Origin: Prevotellaceae bacterium
Lineage (GTDB): Bacteria; Bacteroidota; Bacteroidia; Bacteroidales; Bacteroidaceae
Assembly: GCA_021153165.1 (NCBI GenBank)
Contig: JAGKTZ010000003.1
Location: 19,665-83,664, forward strand
Direction of reading: 5' to 3'
Length of the DNA stretch: 64,000 nucleotides
Shown here: piece after piece, positions 44,924-54,866 of the stretch
How the letters are laid out: every line of letters begins with the position of its first letter
How positions within the stretch are numbered: the first letter of the stretch is position 1
The notes under the pieces: generated by a model
Seen by the model: only the letters and a program-made list of their open reading frames with translations
Database searches by the model: none
Told to the model about the DNA's origin: nothing
Program-made: the position numbers and the translations under genes

Positions 44924-46702
44924 TTATTGGTCTGCATATCCGCTTTGAAAGAGCGTGTTGTATTGTGCACGACTCATCACGCGAACAAAGTTGCCGCCCC
45001 ACAATTTGCGCAGGGAGCGTTCGTTCAATCCCTCTGCCATGAGTCGGCGTGTCAGCGACAGATAGTCGGCTGCCGTACGCAATCCGCGCACACCGCCGTC
45101 GCCGTCGAAGTCCGAACCGATGCCTACGTGCTCGATGCCTGCCACGTCGATCAAGTGCATTATGTGTCGCACGGCATCGTCGATCGTTGCTTCGCCAGAT
45201 TCGACCAGGAATCCCTCGTAGAAGGTGGCTTGCACCACGCCGCCCTTTTCTGCCAAGGCGCGTACTTGGTCGTCGGTCAGATTGCGGGGATGATTGCACA
45301 ATGCTTTGGATGACGAGTGCGAGCAAAGCACGGGGCGTGTCGAGACTTCGAGTGTTTGATAGAAGGTCTCCTCTGAAGCGTGCGACAAGTCGATCATCAT
45401 GCCCACGCGGTTCATTTCAGCGACCACTTGCTTGCCAAATTCGCTCAAGCCGCCATGCTCACGCTTCGAGCGACTTGCCGAGTCGCAAATATCATTGTCG
45501 CCGTTGTGACAGAGCGTCATGTAGACTACGCCATCCTTGCGATAGCGCTCGATATTGCTCAGGTCCCTGCCAATGGCATAACCATTTTCGATACCAAGCA
45601 TGATGGATTTGCGATTAAGCATTTTATTATTGAAAAGGTCCTTTGGGATAGTGGCTATTTGCACACTATACGAAGCCTCGACCTGTCGGCGAATTTCTGC
45701 CAGGATACGATCTGTTGTCATCGTTGCTTCAAGTAGTTCGTCAGCGCTTCTGCCTCCTTGTGGCAAATAGGCGGCCATCACAGCGGCATCCAGGGCGCCG
45801 TCGTACATCTTGTACAGGTCGACACAACTATTCGTATTGCGCTTGCACAATTCAACACCTTGATCAAATACCATCGGCGTATCGCAGTGTGAATCCAGGG
45901 TCAAGACGCGACGATGCACTTCACGCGCCTTGCGATACGATTCAGCCTCTTGCACGAAGTGTTGGAACAACGGCATCATGCGACGGTCGTTGTTCATAAT
46001 AAAGGATTCGGGATGCCATTGCACGCCCCAAATACTCTTCATTTCGTTGGACTCTACAGCTTCTGCCACACCATCGGCAGATCGGGCAGTGATACGTAGT
46101 TTCGGGCCGCCGTCTTTTACTGCTTGATGGTGGAAAGAATTGACGGCAAACTCGGTGCCGAGCAATTTTGCTACGAGCGAGTCGCTATCGGCCTGAACAC
46201 GATGCGTCGGGGTGAAGCGAGGCGCATCTTGACTGTGCTTGATCAGATAGCCGCCGTCGTGTTCTGCAGCAGTATCCTGATAGACTTTACCCCCCAGAGC
46301 AGCCACGATGACCTGCACGCCGCGGCAGATACCAAACATTGGCAGTCCGCAGTCGTAGGCTAGACGTACGGCGAGCAGTTCCACCTTGTCGCGCGCCGAG
46401 TTGATACCTCCGAGTTGCGGCAAGGGATCTTCGCCCCAATACAGTGGGTTGACGTCGGCACCACCCGAGATCATCAGTCCATCGATGCGTGCCAGCAGAT
46501 TGTACAGTTGAGACGGATTGTCCACTGGGGGAATGACCACTGGCATACCACCTGCTGCTTCGATGCTGCGGTAGTAGGCTTCTGCCAGTTCGCTACCCTT
46601 GGCGCCATAATTGCCCATGATACCGATCAAGGGATAGGCGCGCTGAGTGGGATAGTGGCTGGTCAGTTCGCGATAGGTGGTATTAATGTCAAATGAGTCC
46701 AT
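44924..46702 (-). CDS. Fusion of a C26 gamma-glutamyl hydrolase-like domain and an M19 dipeptidase
   Basis: A 592-residue cytoplasmic protein (no signal peptide). Residues about 20-260 are a class I glutamine amidotransferase-like domain of the PuuD/C26 type: MISGGADVNPLYWGE, nucleophile Cys126 in FGICRGVQV, and His230/Glu232 in WGVQWHPES. Residues about 265-592 are an M19 (renal dipeptidase-like) domain: LDSHCDTP (His272, Asp274), LGIENGYAIG, MIDLSHASEETF and VLCSHSSSKA, then HVGIGSDFDGDGG. All expected catalytic residues are present in both halves. One would cut gamma-glutamyl bonds and the other dipeptides, so the fusion could finish off gamma-glutamyl peptides from glutathione or cell-wall turnover; the substrate is inferred. 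First gene of a probable three-gene operon. Confidence 0.9.
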   Translation of the reverse strand: MDSFDINTTYRELTSHYPTQRAYPLIGIMGNYGAKGSELAEAYYRSIEAAGGMPVVIPPVDNPSQLYNLLARIDGLMISGGADVNPLYWGEDPLPQLGGINSARDKVELLAVRLAYDCGLPMFGICRGVQVIVAALGGKVYQDTAAEHDGGYLIKHSQDAPRFTPTHRVQADSDSLVAKLLGTEFAVNSFHHQAVKDGGPKLRITARSADGVAEAVESNEMKSIWGVQWHPESFIMNNDRRMMPLFQHFVQEAESYRKAREVHRRVLTLDSHCDTPMVFDQGVELCKRNTNSCVDLYKMYDGALDAAVMAAYLPQGGRSADELLEATMTTDRILAEIRRQVEASYSVQIATIPKDLFNNKMLNRKSIMLGIENGYAIGRDLSNIERYRKDGVVYMTLCHNGDNDICDSASRSKREHGGLSEFGKQVVAEMNRVGMMIDLSHASEETFYQTLEVSTRPVLCSHSSSKALCNHPRNLTDDQVRALAEKGGVVQATFYEGFLVESGEATIDDAVRHIMHLIDVAGIEHVGIGSDFDGDGGVRGLRTAADYLSLTRRLMAEGLNERSLRKLWGGNFVRVMSRAQYNTLFQSGYADQ

Positions 46703-46767
46703 AGTGTGTAGATTGCAAATGGAATAGTGTTGATAGCAGGCAAAGCCTTTTTTGCGTCGCTCTTACT

Positions 46768-47064
46768 CTAATATTTACGTTTAGGATTTCGTGGGAACCA
46801 CCCCTTTTCCACGCGTTTCTTTTGGTCAAACAGTTCCTTAATGGTCCAGAATGATGAAAATCCCACAATACTGAGCAGGGCGCTCCAAAAGAGATCTTTG
46901 ATCAGCAACGCCGCTGCGGAGCAAACGAGTCCCAGTACGAGAAAAATCCACCAAGGGCGCGTACCAAAATGGTATTCTGTCTTTATCACGATGGGGTGAA
47001 ACAGACCGATGGTCAGAAATGTGGCAGCGCCCAATAGTACGCCTTGCCAAGTCAGGTCAAGCAT
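46768..47064 (-). CDS. DUF4491 family small membrane protein
   Basis: A 98-residue inner-membrane protein with three hydrophobic segments (about 6-24, 38-54, 60-76) and a basic C-terminus (FPRNPKRKY). The GLFHPIVIKTEYHFGTRPWW block is typical of DUF4491, a family found mostly in Bacteroidetes and of unknown function. It lies 65 bases upstream of the C26-M19 gene, on the same strand. Confidence 0.8.
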   Translation of the reverse strand: MLDLTWQGVLLGAATFLTIGLFHPIVIKTEYHFGTRPWWIFLVLGLVCSAAALLIKDLFWSALLSIVGFSSFWTIKELFDQKKRVEKGWFPRNPKRKY

Positions 47065-47119
47065 AGTGTAGAGCTCAGTTGATTTTTGTGTCGCGTTGAT
47101 TGAGATATTTTCTTTCTTG

Positions 47120-47226
47120 ATTTGGAAAGGAAAAACGAGGCAAGTTCTTTTCTTAAAAAAGTCTTAGCTCGTTTAAAAAGGGTCTTGTTTTTTTCAAACA
47201 AGGTCTACCTTTTTTTCAAGAAGGTC
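47120..47226 (-). repeat. A/T array downstream of the Lrp gene
   Basis: Four units of A-run, core (GTCTTAGC, GGGTCTTG, GGTCTACC, GGTCTTTAG) and T-run, reaching the stop codon of the Lrp gene. On the minus strand CTTGTTT/AAACAAG forms a small hairpin followed by ACCCTTTTT, which could terminate that gene. Confidence 0.6.
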
Positions 47227-47227
47227 T

Positions 47228-47788
47228 TTAGTCGTTGTTGTCTTCCAAATCGTCCACGATCACACCTTCTGCATTCATGCGCTCCATCAGTGCTTTCAGT
47301 TTCTTGGAGTTTACGGCTTGATCCTTGCTGGGAATCATCACGGGCACTTGGCGTGAGAAACTTTGTTCAAGTGAAATCAATGTTTCGGTTGAAACGACGC
47401 CTGGGATCTCCTGGATGTGGTGGTTGAGCAATTTCATCAGGTGTTCGTTGTCGCGGCAGTAGAGTTTCACCAGCATTGTATAAGGACCTGTAGTGAAGTG
47501 GCACTCCACGATCTCGTCAATCTTTTCCAATGCAGCCGCTACGCCTTGGTACATCGAACCGCGCTCCAACTTAATTCCGACATATGTACATGTGCTATAA
47601 CCGATGCGCTTTGCATTGACATTATATCCTGAGCCAGTGATGACACCAGCTTCTGTCAAACGCAATACACGTTGATGAATTGCTGCTCTCGAAACGCCGC
47701 ACGCTTCAGCCACATCTTTGAAAGGCACGCGTGCATCCATAGAAATGATTTGAAGAATCTTCAGATCTAGTAGGTCAACCTTTTTCAT
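47228..47788 (-). CDS. Lrp/AsnC-family transcriptional regulator
   Basis: DNA-binding regulator of amino-acid-related genes (186 residues). An N-terminal helix-turn-helix (LKILQIISMDARVPFKDVAE, then SRAAIHQRVLRL) is followed by the RAM ligand-binding domain (about 70-150). About 30 extra residues at the C-terminus are acidic. The ATG at 47788 (MKKVDLLDLK) is preferred over the 36-base-longer frame, since the promoter lies directly upstream. The effector amino acid cannot be predicted. Confidence 0.92.
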   Translation of the reverse strand: MKKVDLLDLKILQIISMDARVPFKDVAEACGVSRAAIHQRVLRLTEAGVITGSGYNVNAKRIGYSTCTYVGIKLERGSMYQGVAAALEKIDEIVECHFTTGPYTMLVKLYCRDNEHLMKLLNHHIQEIPGVVSTETLISLEQSFSRQVPVMIPSKDQAVNSKKLKALMERMNAEGVIVDDLEDNND

Positions 47789-47821
47789 ATTTTTGTGTTT
47801 ATTTTTGTTTTGAAATGCACG

Positions 47822-47853
47822 CAAAGGTAGAAATAAAATTTACATATAGCAAT
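47822..47853 (-). promoter_or_regulatory. Promoter of the Lrp gene
   Basis: On the minus strand ATTG (47853-47850), 20 bases, TACCTTTG (47829-47822). Transcription would begin about 25-30 bases before the start codon. The rest of the 315-base gap (47789-48103) holds only the waaA terminator. Confidence 0.65.
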
Positions 47854-48036
47854 TTTTGTACCCTAAAAAATATACAAAATGTAAATATTTTGCTACAAAA
47901 TTTGGAGTATAGACAAAAGAGCCTCTGTTTTTTCTGTCATAATCCTGAATTTGTGCCTCACTGCGCCCTCTCGGATGGCATGGATTGTGCCTGTTTCAAT
48001 CGTAGCTAAATGGTGTTTTATGGCAAGCGTGTGGAG

Positions 48037-48084
48037 AAAACAAATGATGCTCCCAGAGAGTCGATAGACCTTGAGAGCATCATT
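48037..48084 (-). terminator. Probable terminator of waaA
   Basis: A 10-bp stem AATGATGCTC/GAGCATCATT (48043-48052 with 48075-48084) is followed on the minus strand by TGTTTTC. It is 20 bases past the waaA stop. Confidence 0.6.
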
Positions 48085-48103
48085 GATGGATATCATATAT
48101 ATA

Positions 48104-49339
48104 TTATAATGTACTAAGGGGTTTGGACAATGCCACTGCTTCGAAGATTTTGTCGGCGGCGCCTGCATTTTCGTGAATGTATTGTCCTGCCATTTCGCCG
48201 GCGTGTTGCAAACTGTCGGGATGTTGAGCGAAATTGGTCATGGCGTGTTCGAAATCCTCGGCACCGTGTATCTCGATGCAACCACCATTTTTCAACAAAG
48301 CCTGGGCTTCGCGAAATTTGCCGTTGTTTGGACCAATAAATACGGGAATGCCGTAGACCGCTGCTTCGGGTACGTTGTGAATACCCACACCAAATCCGCC
48401 GCCGACGTAGGCTAATTTTGCGTAGCGGTAGATGCTGGACAGGAGGCCGTAGCAGTCAATGATCAGGCATTCGGCTTGTACTACATTGTCGGCGCTGGCT
48501 TGCGTGTAGCGCACGGCTGGACGACGCAACTTCCCTTCGATTTCGCGCAGGTGTTCATCTGATACCACGTGTGGAGCGAGGATCAGGCACCATCCTTCGT
48601 GTCGGTTGAAGTAGTCTATCAGAATATCTTCGTCGGGCGCCCAACTGCTACCCGCCACTAGGACTTGTCTGCCCTGGGCAAAGGCTTCGCACAACGGCAG
48701 GTGCTTGGCTTCGTTCTGGATGTCTATCACACGGTCGAAGCGCGTATCTCCTACCACCGATACGTTGCTCACGCCGATTTGTGCCAGGAGCGATTTCGAC
48801 GCCTCGTTTTGTACGAAAAAATGTGTGATACGTCTCAGACAACGTGCATAGTTTTTGCCGTACCAGCGGAAGAATATTTGTCCCTCGCGAAAGATGCTCG
48901 ACACACTATACACCGGGATGTCGTGCTGATGGAGCACGTCGATATAATTGCGCCAGAATTCGTACTTGATGAAATAGGCAGCCGTGGGGCGTGCCAGGCG
49001 GACAAATTTGCGCGCATTTATTGGCGTGTCAAAAGGGAGGTAGCACACGATGTCGGCCCCAGCATAATCCTTGCGCACCTCGTACCCTGAAGGCGAGAAG
49101 AAAGTCAGCAGAATCTTTTGCTCAGGGTGCGTACGGCGCAGGCGTTCCATCAGCGGACGTCCTTGTTCGAATTCGCCCAACGATGCCGCATGAAACCACA
49201 CGTAGGTGTCGTTGCCTACCGCCTGGCGCAGGGTTCGCCACGTCTGGCGTTGACCACGTGTCATCAGTCGCGCTTTCTTGTGGAAAAGCGCAACGATGTT
49301 CACAATGATCATATAGAGGTATATCGCCAGAGAGTACAT
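48104..49339 (-). CDS. waaA: 3-deoxy-D-manno-octulosonic acid transferase
   Basis: Adds Kdo to lipid A precursor at the inner membrane, the first LPS core step. The 411-residue product has an N-terminal membrane anchor (about 1-20), the acceptor-side catalytic block WFHAASLGEFEQGRPL, and a GT-B C-terminal half with VAGSSWAPDE and YVGGGFGVGIHNVPEAAVYG. It ends with an inserted-looking helical tail common in the family. The start codon lies in the last copy of a 21-base tandem repeat, and upstream copies also contain ATG followed shortly by a stop. gltX lies 67 bases upstream. Confidence 0.95.
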   Translation of the reverse strand: MYSLAIYLYMIIVNIVALFHKKARLMTRGQRQTWRTLRQAVGNDTYVWFHAASLGEFEQGRPLMERLRRTHPEQKILLTFFSPSGYEVRKDYAGADIVCYLPFDTPINARKFVRLARPTAAYFIKYEFWRNYIDVLHQHDIPVYSVSSIFREGQIFFRWYGKNYARCLRRITHFFVQNEASKSLLAQIGVSNVSVVGDTRFDRVIDIQNEAKHLPLCEAFAQGRQVLVAGSSWAPDEDILIDYFNRHEGWCLILAPHVVSDEHLREIEGKLRRPAVRYTQASADNVVQAECLIIDCYGLLSSIYRYAKLAYVGGGFGVGIHNVPEAAVYGIPVFIGPNNGKFREAQALLKNGGCIEIHGAEDFEHAMTNFAQHPDSLQHAGEMAGQYIHENAGAADKIFEAVALSKPLSTL

Positions 49340-49381
49340 TGCGTATCAGTCAAAGTACATTACGTATCAGTCAGAGTACAT
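49334..49381 (-). repeat. 21-base tandem repeat spanning the waaA start codon
   Basis: Two full copies and a partial third (period 21). On the minus strand the two upstream copies read ATG TAC TCT GAC TGA and ATG TAC TTT GAC TGA, that is, four-codon mini-frames, and the third copy supplies the real start, ATG TAC TCT CTG. All ATGs are in the same frame because the period is a multiple of three. Confidence 0.7.
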
Positions 49382-49406
49382 GCAGATGTGCCAGGGTAAA
49401 ATCTAT

Positions 49407-50921
49407 TTATGCCAAGGCCTCGAGAGCGAAGCGCATACGTTTCAGGGTTTCTTCCTTGCCCAGGAATTCTGCCAAATCGTGCATATCTGGACCCTTGCCT
49501 GCACCGACCAACATCACGCGCCAAGCATTCCATGGCTTCACGCCCGTTGCTTCGACCCAAGCATCAATAGCCTTGCGTTGTGCATCGGCTGAGAAATCTT
49601 CCAGTCCCTCGAGCAATTCGATCAGTGCCTGCATCTCTTGTGGAGCGTTGTCCTTCCAGTTTTTGCGGATGAACTTATCTTCTTTGTCAAAGGTCTGAGG
49701 CGCGATAAAGAAGAAGTCGCACAGTGGCCACAATTCCTTGATGAAGTTGATCTTCTTCATCTTCATCATTGCCACGACAGCTTCTACTTTTTCCATAGGT
49801 GCTTCGATGCCGTTTTCGCGCAGTATCTTGTCAAAGTCTTTAGCCAGGACAGCATTGTCAGCGCTTTGGATATATTCGCGGTTGAACCATTGTCCCTTCA
49901 CGTAGTCAAACTTCGCGCCAGCCTTAGAGCACTTCGCCAGGTCAAACTGTTCGATCAGTTCTTGCATAGAGAGGATTTCCTGATCTGTGCCAGGGTTCCA
50001 GCCGAGCAGAGCCAGGAAGTTGACCACAGCCTCGGGCAGGTAGCCACTTTCGCGGTAGCCTGACGAGATGGTGCCGTCGGCAGCGTGCCATTCCAATGGA
50101 AATACGGGGAAGCCCAGACGGTCGCCGTCGCGCTTAGAAAGTTTGCCCTTGCCGTCGGGTTTGAGCAACAGAGGCAAGTGTGCGAAACGGGGCATAGTGT
50201 CCTGCCAACCGAACGCACGATATAAGAGTACGTGCAGTGGAGCAGAGGGCAACCATTCCTCGCCACGGATCACGTGTGTGATTTCCATGAGGTGGTCGTC
50301 CACGATATTAGCCAAGTGATAAGTGGGCAATTGGTCCGCACTCTTGTAGAGCACCTTGTCGTCCAGGATAGTCGAGTTGATCTTCACGTCACCACGGATC
50401 ATGTCGTCCACGTGAATATCTTCGCCTGGCTGGATTTTGAAGCGCACCACATATTGTGTGCCAGCAGCGATCAGGGCTTGCACCTCGTCGGCAGGCATAG
50501 TGAGCGAATTGCGCATCTCGCCACGAGTGGTTGCGTCGTATTGGAAGTTTTCCTTTTCAGCACGCTTAGCGTCCAGTTCCTCGGGAGTATCGAAGGCGAT
50601 GTAAGCCTTGTCCTCAGCCAGGAGTTGGTCTACATATTTTTTGTAGATTTCGCGGCGTTCGCTTTGGCGGTATGGACCCTTGTCGCCGCCGTAACTTACG
50701 CCTTCGTCAAACTCAATGCCGAGCCACTTGAAGGATTCGATGATATACTCCTCGGCACCGGGCACGAAGCGTTGAGAGTCGGTGTCCTCAATACGGAACA
50801 CCATCTTGCCGCCGTGCTGACGGGCAAACAGGTAGTTGTACAATGCGGTGCGAACACCACCAATATGCAGGGGGCCTGTGGGGCTGGGCGCAAAGCGCAC
50901 TCTGACGGTTCTATTTTCCAT
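49407..50921 (-). CDS. gltX: Glutamyl-tRNA synthetase
   Basis: Class I synthetase charging tRNA-Glu (504 residues). HIGH-type motif HIGG in [16 protein letters not shown] near the N-terminus, tRNA-contact block [20 protein letters not shown], and a KMSKS-type loop [11 protein letters not shown]. The C-terminal anticodon-binding helices follow. It has a full consensus promoter just upstream, and waaA lies 67 bases downstream, so the two may be co-transcribed. Confidence 0.97.
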   Translation of the reverse strand: MENRTVRVRFAPSPTGPLHIGGVRTALYNYLFARQHGGKMVFRIEDTDSQRFVPGAEEYIIESFKWLGIEFDEGVSYGGDKGPYRQSERREIYKKYVDQLLAEDKAYIAFDTPEELDAKRAEKENFQYDATTRGEMRNSLTMPADEVQALIAAGTQYVVRFKIQPGEDIHVDDMIRGDVKINSTILDDKVLYKSADQLPTYHLANIVDDHLMEITHVIRGEEWLPSAPLHVLLYRAFGWQDTMPRFAHLPLLLKPDGKGKLSKRDGDRLGFPVFPLEWHAADGTISSGYRESGYLPEAVVNFLALLGWNPGTDQEILSMQELIEQFDLAKCSKAGAKFDYVKGQWFNREYIQSADNAVLAKDFDKILRENGIEAPMEKVEAVVAMMKMKKINFIKELWPLCDFFFIAPQTFDKEDKFIRKNWKDNAPQEMQALIELLEGLEDFSADAQRKAIDAWVEATGVKPWNAWRVMLVGAGKGPDMHDLAEFLGKEETLKRMRFALEALA

Positions 50922-50949
50922 AAAAAAAGTAATTTTTTGTTTTCTATCG

Positions 50950-50980
50950 CAAAATTACTACAACGGCACCGAAATACAAA
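50950..50980 (-). promoter_or_regulatory. Promoter of gltX
   Basis: On the minus strand TTTG (50980-50977), 19 bases, TAATTTTG (50957-50950), about 29 bases before the start codon. Confidence 0.75.
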
Positions 50981-51055
50981 ATTATGATTTGCTTTTTTTA
51001 GAATATACTTTTATAATGGAGCAATAGAGGAAGATAGAAATATGTTTAACCTTTT

Positions 51056-51119
51056 GCTAAAAAAGACAAAACCCTTTTTAGCCCACCCTATGGTTTACTA
51101 AAAAAGGTTCTGTCTTTTT
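51056..51119 (-). terminator. Terminator of uvrA built from two A/T units
   Basis: Arms of 22 bases (51060-51081 and 51098-51119) carry the same A-run/GGTT-TGTC/T-run unit found in the arrays elsewhere. Read as minus-strand RNA they pair completely (two G-U) and end in six T residues, about 130 bases after uvrA. On the plus strand the same two positions are A-C mismatches, so the minus strand is the functional side. The rest of the 326-base gap shows only the gltX promoter. Confidence 0.75.
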
Positions 51120-51247
51120 ATAGCAGTTAAAACTTTTAATTATTTGAATAGAATTTTGTGGAAAAATTGTTTTTAGGAAAACTATAGGTATATGACATTT
51201 TTGCCCCCAACCACAAGCTCTAAGAAGCGTAAGACTTTAAGAATGGC

Positions 51248-54076
51248 TTATCTGCCTTGCAGTTTTTCTCGCAAATAGCGCGCCGTGTAACCTTTGCCTG
51301 CCTTCACCACTTCTTCGGGCGTACCTGCGATGACCAGGTATCCACCTTCGCGTCCGCCCTCTGGGCCCAGGTCGATCACATGGTCGGCACATTTCACCAC
51401 GTCCAGGTTGTGCTCGATGACCAGTACGGTGTGACCACGCTCTACCAGGGCATTGAAACTCTGCATCAGGCGGCGGATGTCGTGGAAGTGCAGACCCGTC
51501 GTGGGTTCGTCGAAGATGAACAACAGGGGTTCGGCTGATTCGCGCGACAGGTAGTAGGCCAACTTCACGCGCTGGTTTTCACCACCCGAGAGCGTACTTG
51601 ACGATTGTCCCAACTTGATATATCCCAAGCCCACGTCCTGCAGGGGACGCAAGCGTTTGGCTATTTTCTCCTGGCCGTGATTTGAGAAAAATTCGATACT
51701 CTCGTCTACGGTCATATCTAGGATGTCGTAGATATTCTTGCCTTGGAATTTCACCTCCAATACATCCGATTTGAAGCGTTTACCACCGCAAGCTTCGCAC
51801 TCCAGGATTAGGTCGGCCATAAACTGCATTTCTACCTTCACAGTGCCTTCGCCTTTGCATTCCTCGCATCGTCCGCCGGGCGCATTGAAGCTGAAATATG
51901 CTGGGGTGTAGCCCATTTGCTTCGACAGCGGTTGGTCTGCCATCAACTTGCGTATTTCGTCGTACGCCTTGATATATGTGGCGGGATTGGAGCGGGATGA
52001 GCGGCCGATGGGGTTTTGGTCGACAAACTCTACGCCGGAGATTTGCGACAGGTCGCCTTCGAGTGCAATATGTTCGCCGGGGCGATCGGCCACCTCGTCA
52101 AAGTGACGCTTCAAGGCGCGGTACAGGATGTCGCGCACCAAGGTGCTCTTGCCACTGCCCGAGACGCCTGTGACAACGGAGAAAACATTGAGCGGAAAAT
52201 CCACGTCGACGCCCTTCAGATTATTAGCCCGAGCGCCACGCACTCGTATATAATTATTCCACGCACGGCGCATCGTGGGCACAGGGATTTGGTCTGTACC
52301 TGCTAGGTAAGCCAGCGTGTGCGAATGGGTGTGTTCCCCTGCCTCTACTGCCTGGGGGATAGATTCGCTGGCGCCTTGCCATACCACTTCTCCGCCGTGT
52401 GCACCAGCCTCGGGTCCGATATCTACCAGATAGTCGGCGGCGCGCATGATATCCTCGTCGTGCTCGACCACGATGACCGTATTGCCGAGGTCGCGCAGTT
52501 GATGCAGCACACGAATGAGGCGGTCTGTGTCGCGCGAATGCAAACCGATGCTGGGCTCGTCCAGGATGTAGAGCGAACCGACCAACGAACTGCCTAAAGA
52601 AGTGGCAAGGTTGATGCGCTGACTCTCGCCTCCGGAGAGCGAATTGCTGAGGCGGTCGAGCGTCAGGTAGCCCAAGCCGACATTAACCAAGAAGTCGAGG
52701 CGCGAACGTATTTCCTGCAACAGACGTTCGGCTACCTGTGCGTCGTGTTCGCTCAGGCTGAGTGTAGCGAAGAACGTCTGCAATTCACTGACCGGCATGC
52801 GCACCAGATCAGTGATGCTCTTGCCGCCCACTTTGACGTACTCTGCTTCTTTTTTCAAACGGCCGCCGCGACATTCGGGGCATATCGTTTTGCCGCGATA
52901 ACGTGCCAGCATCACGCGGTATTGTATTTTATACAGATTGCCCTCGAGCATGCGGAAGAAGGCGTCGATGTGTACCTGTTCTTCCTTGGGCAGGGTCTTT
53001 TCGAATTGGTCGCCGTGCCACAAGATATCCTTTTGTGCCCGCGTCAGGTTGTAATAGGGCTCGAAGATGGGAAAGCCGTTGCGCTGTGCCCGGCGGCAGA
53101 ACTCCTCTCTCCATTCTCCCATCTTTTCTCCCCTCCAGCAAGCCACGGCCCCCTCGTATACGCTCAAGGCGCTATTGGGGATGACCAATTGTTCGTCGAT
53201 GCCCATCACGCGGCCGAAGCCTTCGCACTTGGGGCAAGCACCTATTGGCGAATTGAAGGAGAACATATTGTCGTCGGGCGGAGAGAAAGTGATGCCGTCG
53301 GCTTCGAATCGCACGGAGAAGCGGTGCAGGACATTAGAGGGGTAGATGCGTATCAAGCATTCGCCGCCCCCTTCGAAAAAGGCGGTCTCGACGGAGTCCG
53401 TCAGGCGGGAAATGGCATCACGGCTACTATCCACGGACATGCGGTCGATGAGCAAATACAGAGTGTCCGCCGTATCGTGTGGCACATCCTGGATGTGTAC
53501 GATTTCACCTCCCATATCGACACGCGAAAGGCCTGCCTTCATATACATTTCCAGTTGGCCCGCCAAATCTCGCCCTTCGCCAATTATTACGGGAGCAAGG
53601 ACTGTGAAGCGGGTGCCTGGGGAATAGTTCAACACGCAGTTGACCACATCCTCGGGGGTATTGCGGCGCACCTCCTGTCCGCTGACGGGTGAGTAGGTGT
53701 GTCCGGCACGAGCGAAAAGTAGGCGCAGGTAGTCATAAATCTCCGTTGAAGTGCCGACGGTAGAACGAGGGTTGCGCGAAGAAACCTTCTGCTCGATAGC
53801 AATAGCTGGCGGCAAACCTTTGATATAGTCGCACTCTGGCTTGTGCATACGTCCCAGAAATTGGCGTGCATAGGCTGAAAGGCTTTCGACATAACGGCGC
53901 TGTCCTTCGGCATAAAGGGTGTCGAAGGCCAAAGAAGACTTACCCGAACCGGAAAGGCCTGTGACGACGATAAACTGGTCGCGCGGCAGTTCCAGGTCAA
54001 TATTTTTCAGATTATTGACACGGGCACCTTTTATTTGGATAGTTTCATTATTGACTTGCTCTGCGTTTTTTCTCAT
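51248..54076 (-). CDS. uvrA: Excinuclease ABC subunit UvrA
   Basis: Damage-sensing ATPase of nucleotide excision repair (942 residues from the chosen start). There are two ABC modules, Walker [13 protein letters not shown] near residue 35 and [13 protein letters not shown] around 640, with signatures [12 protein letters not shown] and [12 protein letters not shown]. The zinc modules include [25 protein letters not shown] and CEACGG. The frame opens nine codons earlier (54103, MQFLITRDT), also plausible. recX lies about 100 bases upstream on the same strand, so DNA-repair functions are grouped. Confidence 0.97.
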   Translation of the reverse strand: MRKNAEQVNNETIQIKGARVNNLKNIDLELPRDQFIVVTGLSGSGKSSLAFDTLYAEGQRRYVESLSAYARQFLGRMHKPECDYIKGLPPAIAIEQKVSSRNPRSTVGTSTEIYDYLRLLFARAGHTYSPVSGQEVRRNTPEDVVNCVLNYSPGTRFTVLAPVIIGEGRDLAGQLEMYMKAGLSRVDMGGEIVHIQDVPHDTADTLYLLIDRMSVDSSRDAISRLTDSVETAFFEGGGECLIRIYPSNVLHRFSVRFEADGITFSPPDDNMFSFNSPIGACPKCEGFGRVMGIDEQLVIPNSALSVYEGAVACWRGEKMGEWREEFCRRAQRNGFPIFEPYYNLTRAQKDILWHGDQFEKTLPKEEQVHIDAFFRMLEGNLYKIQYRVMLARYRGKTICPECRGGRLKKEAEYVKVGGKSITDLVRMPVSELQTFFATLSLSEHDAQVAERLLQEIRSRLDFLVNVGLGYLTLDRLSNSLSGGESQRINLATSLGSSLVGSLYILDEPSIGLHSRDTDRLIRVLHQLRDLGNTVIVVEHDEDIMRAADYLVDIGPEAGAHGGEVVWQGASESIPQAVEAGEHTHSHTLAYLAGTDQIPVPTMRRAWNNYIRVRGARANNLKGVDVDFPLNVFSVVTGVSGSGKSTLVRDILYRALKRHFDEVADRPGEHIALEGDLSQISGVEFVDQNPIGRSSRSNPATYIKAYDEIRKLMADQPLSKQMGYTPAYFSFNAPGGRCEECKGEGTVKVEMQFMADLILECEACGGKRFKSDVLEVKFQGKNIYDILDMTVDESIEFFSNHGQEKIAKRLRPLQDVGLGYIKLGQSSSTLSGGENQRVKLAYYLSRESAEPLLFIFDEPTTGLHFHDIRRLMQSFNALVERGHTVLVIEHNLDVVKCADHVIDLGPEGGREGGYLVIAGTPEEVVKAGKGYTARYLREKLQGR

Positions 54077-54174
54077 TGTGTCTCGAGTGATTAAAAACTG
54101 CATTTACTATATATTTCTTGGGCGTGGTCTGATGGCATATTTATCACACATCCTGCGCCCAATCACTCATTTTC

Positions 54175-54630
54175 TCAAAATTCATCCAGGTCGAGCATTT
54201 CGAAGACCAGATGTGGTTCAAACCCCTTGCCGATGACATAGCGCGCCACCTTTTGCCGTTCTTCGTAGGGCGTATCTGCTTTCACTTGCCCCTGCTTCTT
54301 TTGCAGCAGCGCACCGAGGATTTCGCGATACTCCTGTTCGGGTATTTCCGCCAGGGCGGCGTCGATATATGCCGCGTCGATGCGTTTCAGGTAGAGGGCT
54401 TGTCGTATCTTCACCCTGCCCCATTTGTCATAGCGCACCTTGTCCAGGGCAAAGGCGCGAGCATAGCGTTCGGCCGAGACAAACCCTTCGTCCTCCAACC
54501 TGTCCAGCACTTTTTCAGCATCGGCACTTGATATGCCCGCCCTTTGCATACTTTGCCACAAGTCCTGACGGCAGCATTCCTGTCGAGCACATCGGGCAGA
54601 ATATTTCAGATAAATTTTATCCAATTCCAT
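54175..54630 (-). CDS. recX: Regulatory protein RecX
   Basis: Modulates RecA filaments. The 151-residue product is made of three-helix repeats with the family words [42 protein letters not shown] and [14 protein letters not shown]. The frame fits the whole family length. recA is not in the window. uvrA follows after about 100 bases. Confidence 0.9.
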   Translation of the reverse strand: MELDKIYLKYSARCARQECCRQDLWQSMQRAGISSADAEKVLDRLEDEGFVSAERYARAFALDKVRYDKWGRVKIRQALYLKRIDAAYIDAALAEIPEQEYREILGALLQKKQGQVKADTPYEERQKVARYVIGKGFEPHLVFEMLDLDEF

Positions 54631-54654
54631 AGGGTGAAAATGCGAAGTTTGGGC

Positions 54655-54750
54655 ACCGTTGAAAAAAGGTTAGACCTTGTTGAAAAAAAGTCTAATGTTT
54701 TTTGAAAAAGGTAAGGGTTTTTTAAAAAAAGGTAAGGTTTTTTTTTGAGG
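54655..54750 (-). repeat. A/T array between the GT2 gene and recX
   Basis: Four consecutive units on the plus strand: A-run with cores GGTTAGACC, GTCTAATG, GGTAAGGG and GGTAAGG, then a T-run. On the minus strand TTAGAC/GTCTAA pairs ahead of CCTTTTTTC, a possible terminator for the glycosyltransferase gene upstream. Confidence 0.65.
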
Positions 54751-54866
54751 GGGTAAATTGGTTGTGAAAAAAGGGTTAGGAAAACGGGATGAATGATTAG
54801 CTGTGAGGGGGAATAAGCCAGACATTCTTTCACCAGATTCGGTTGAACCAGAGGTTCCGCAAAACC

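Noticed and set aside
44886..45326. Longer start for the glutaminyl cyclase-like protein
   Set aside because: The Arg-rich extension overlaps the C26-M19 gene, and the lipoprotein signal begins at 44885.
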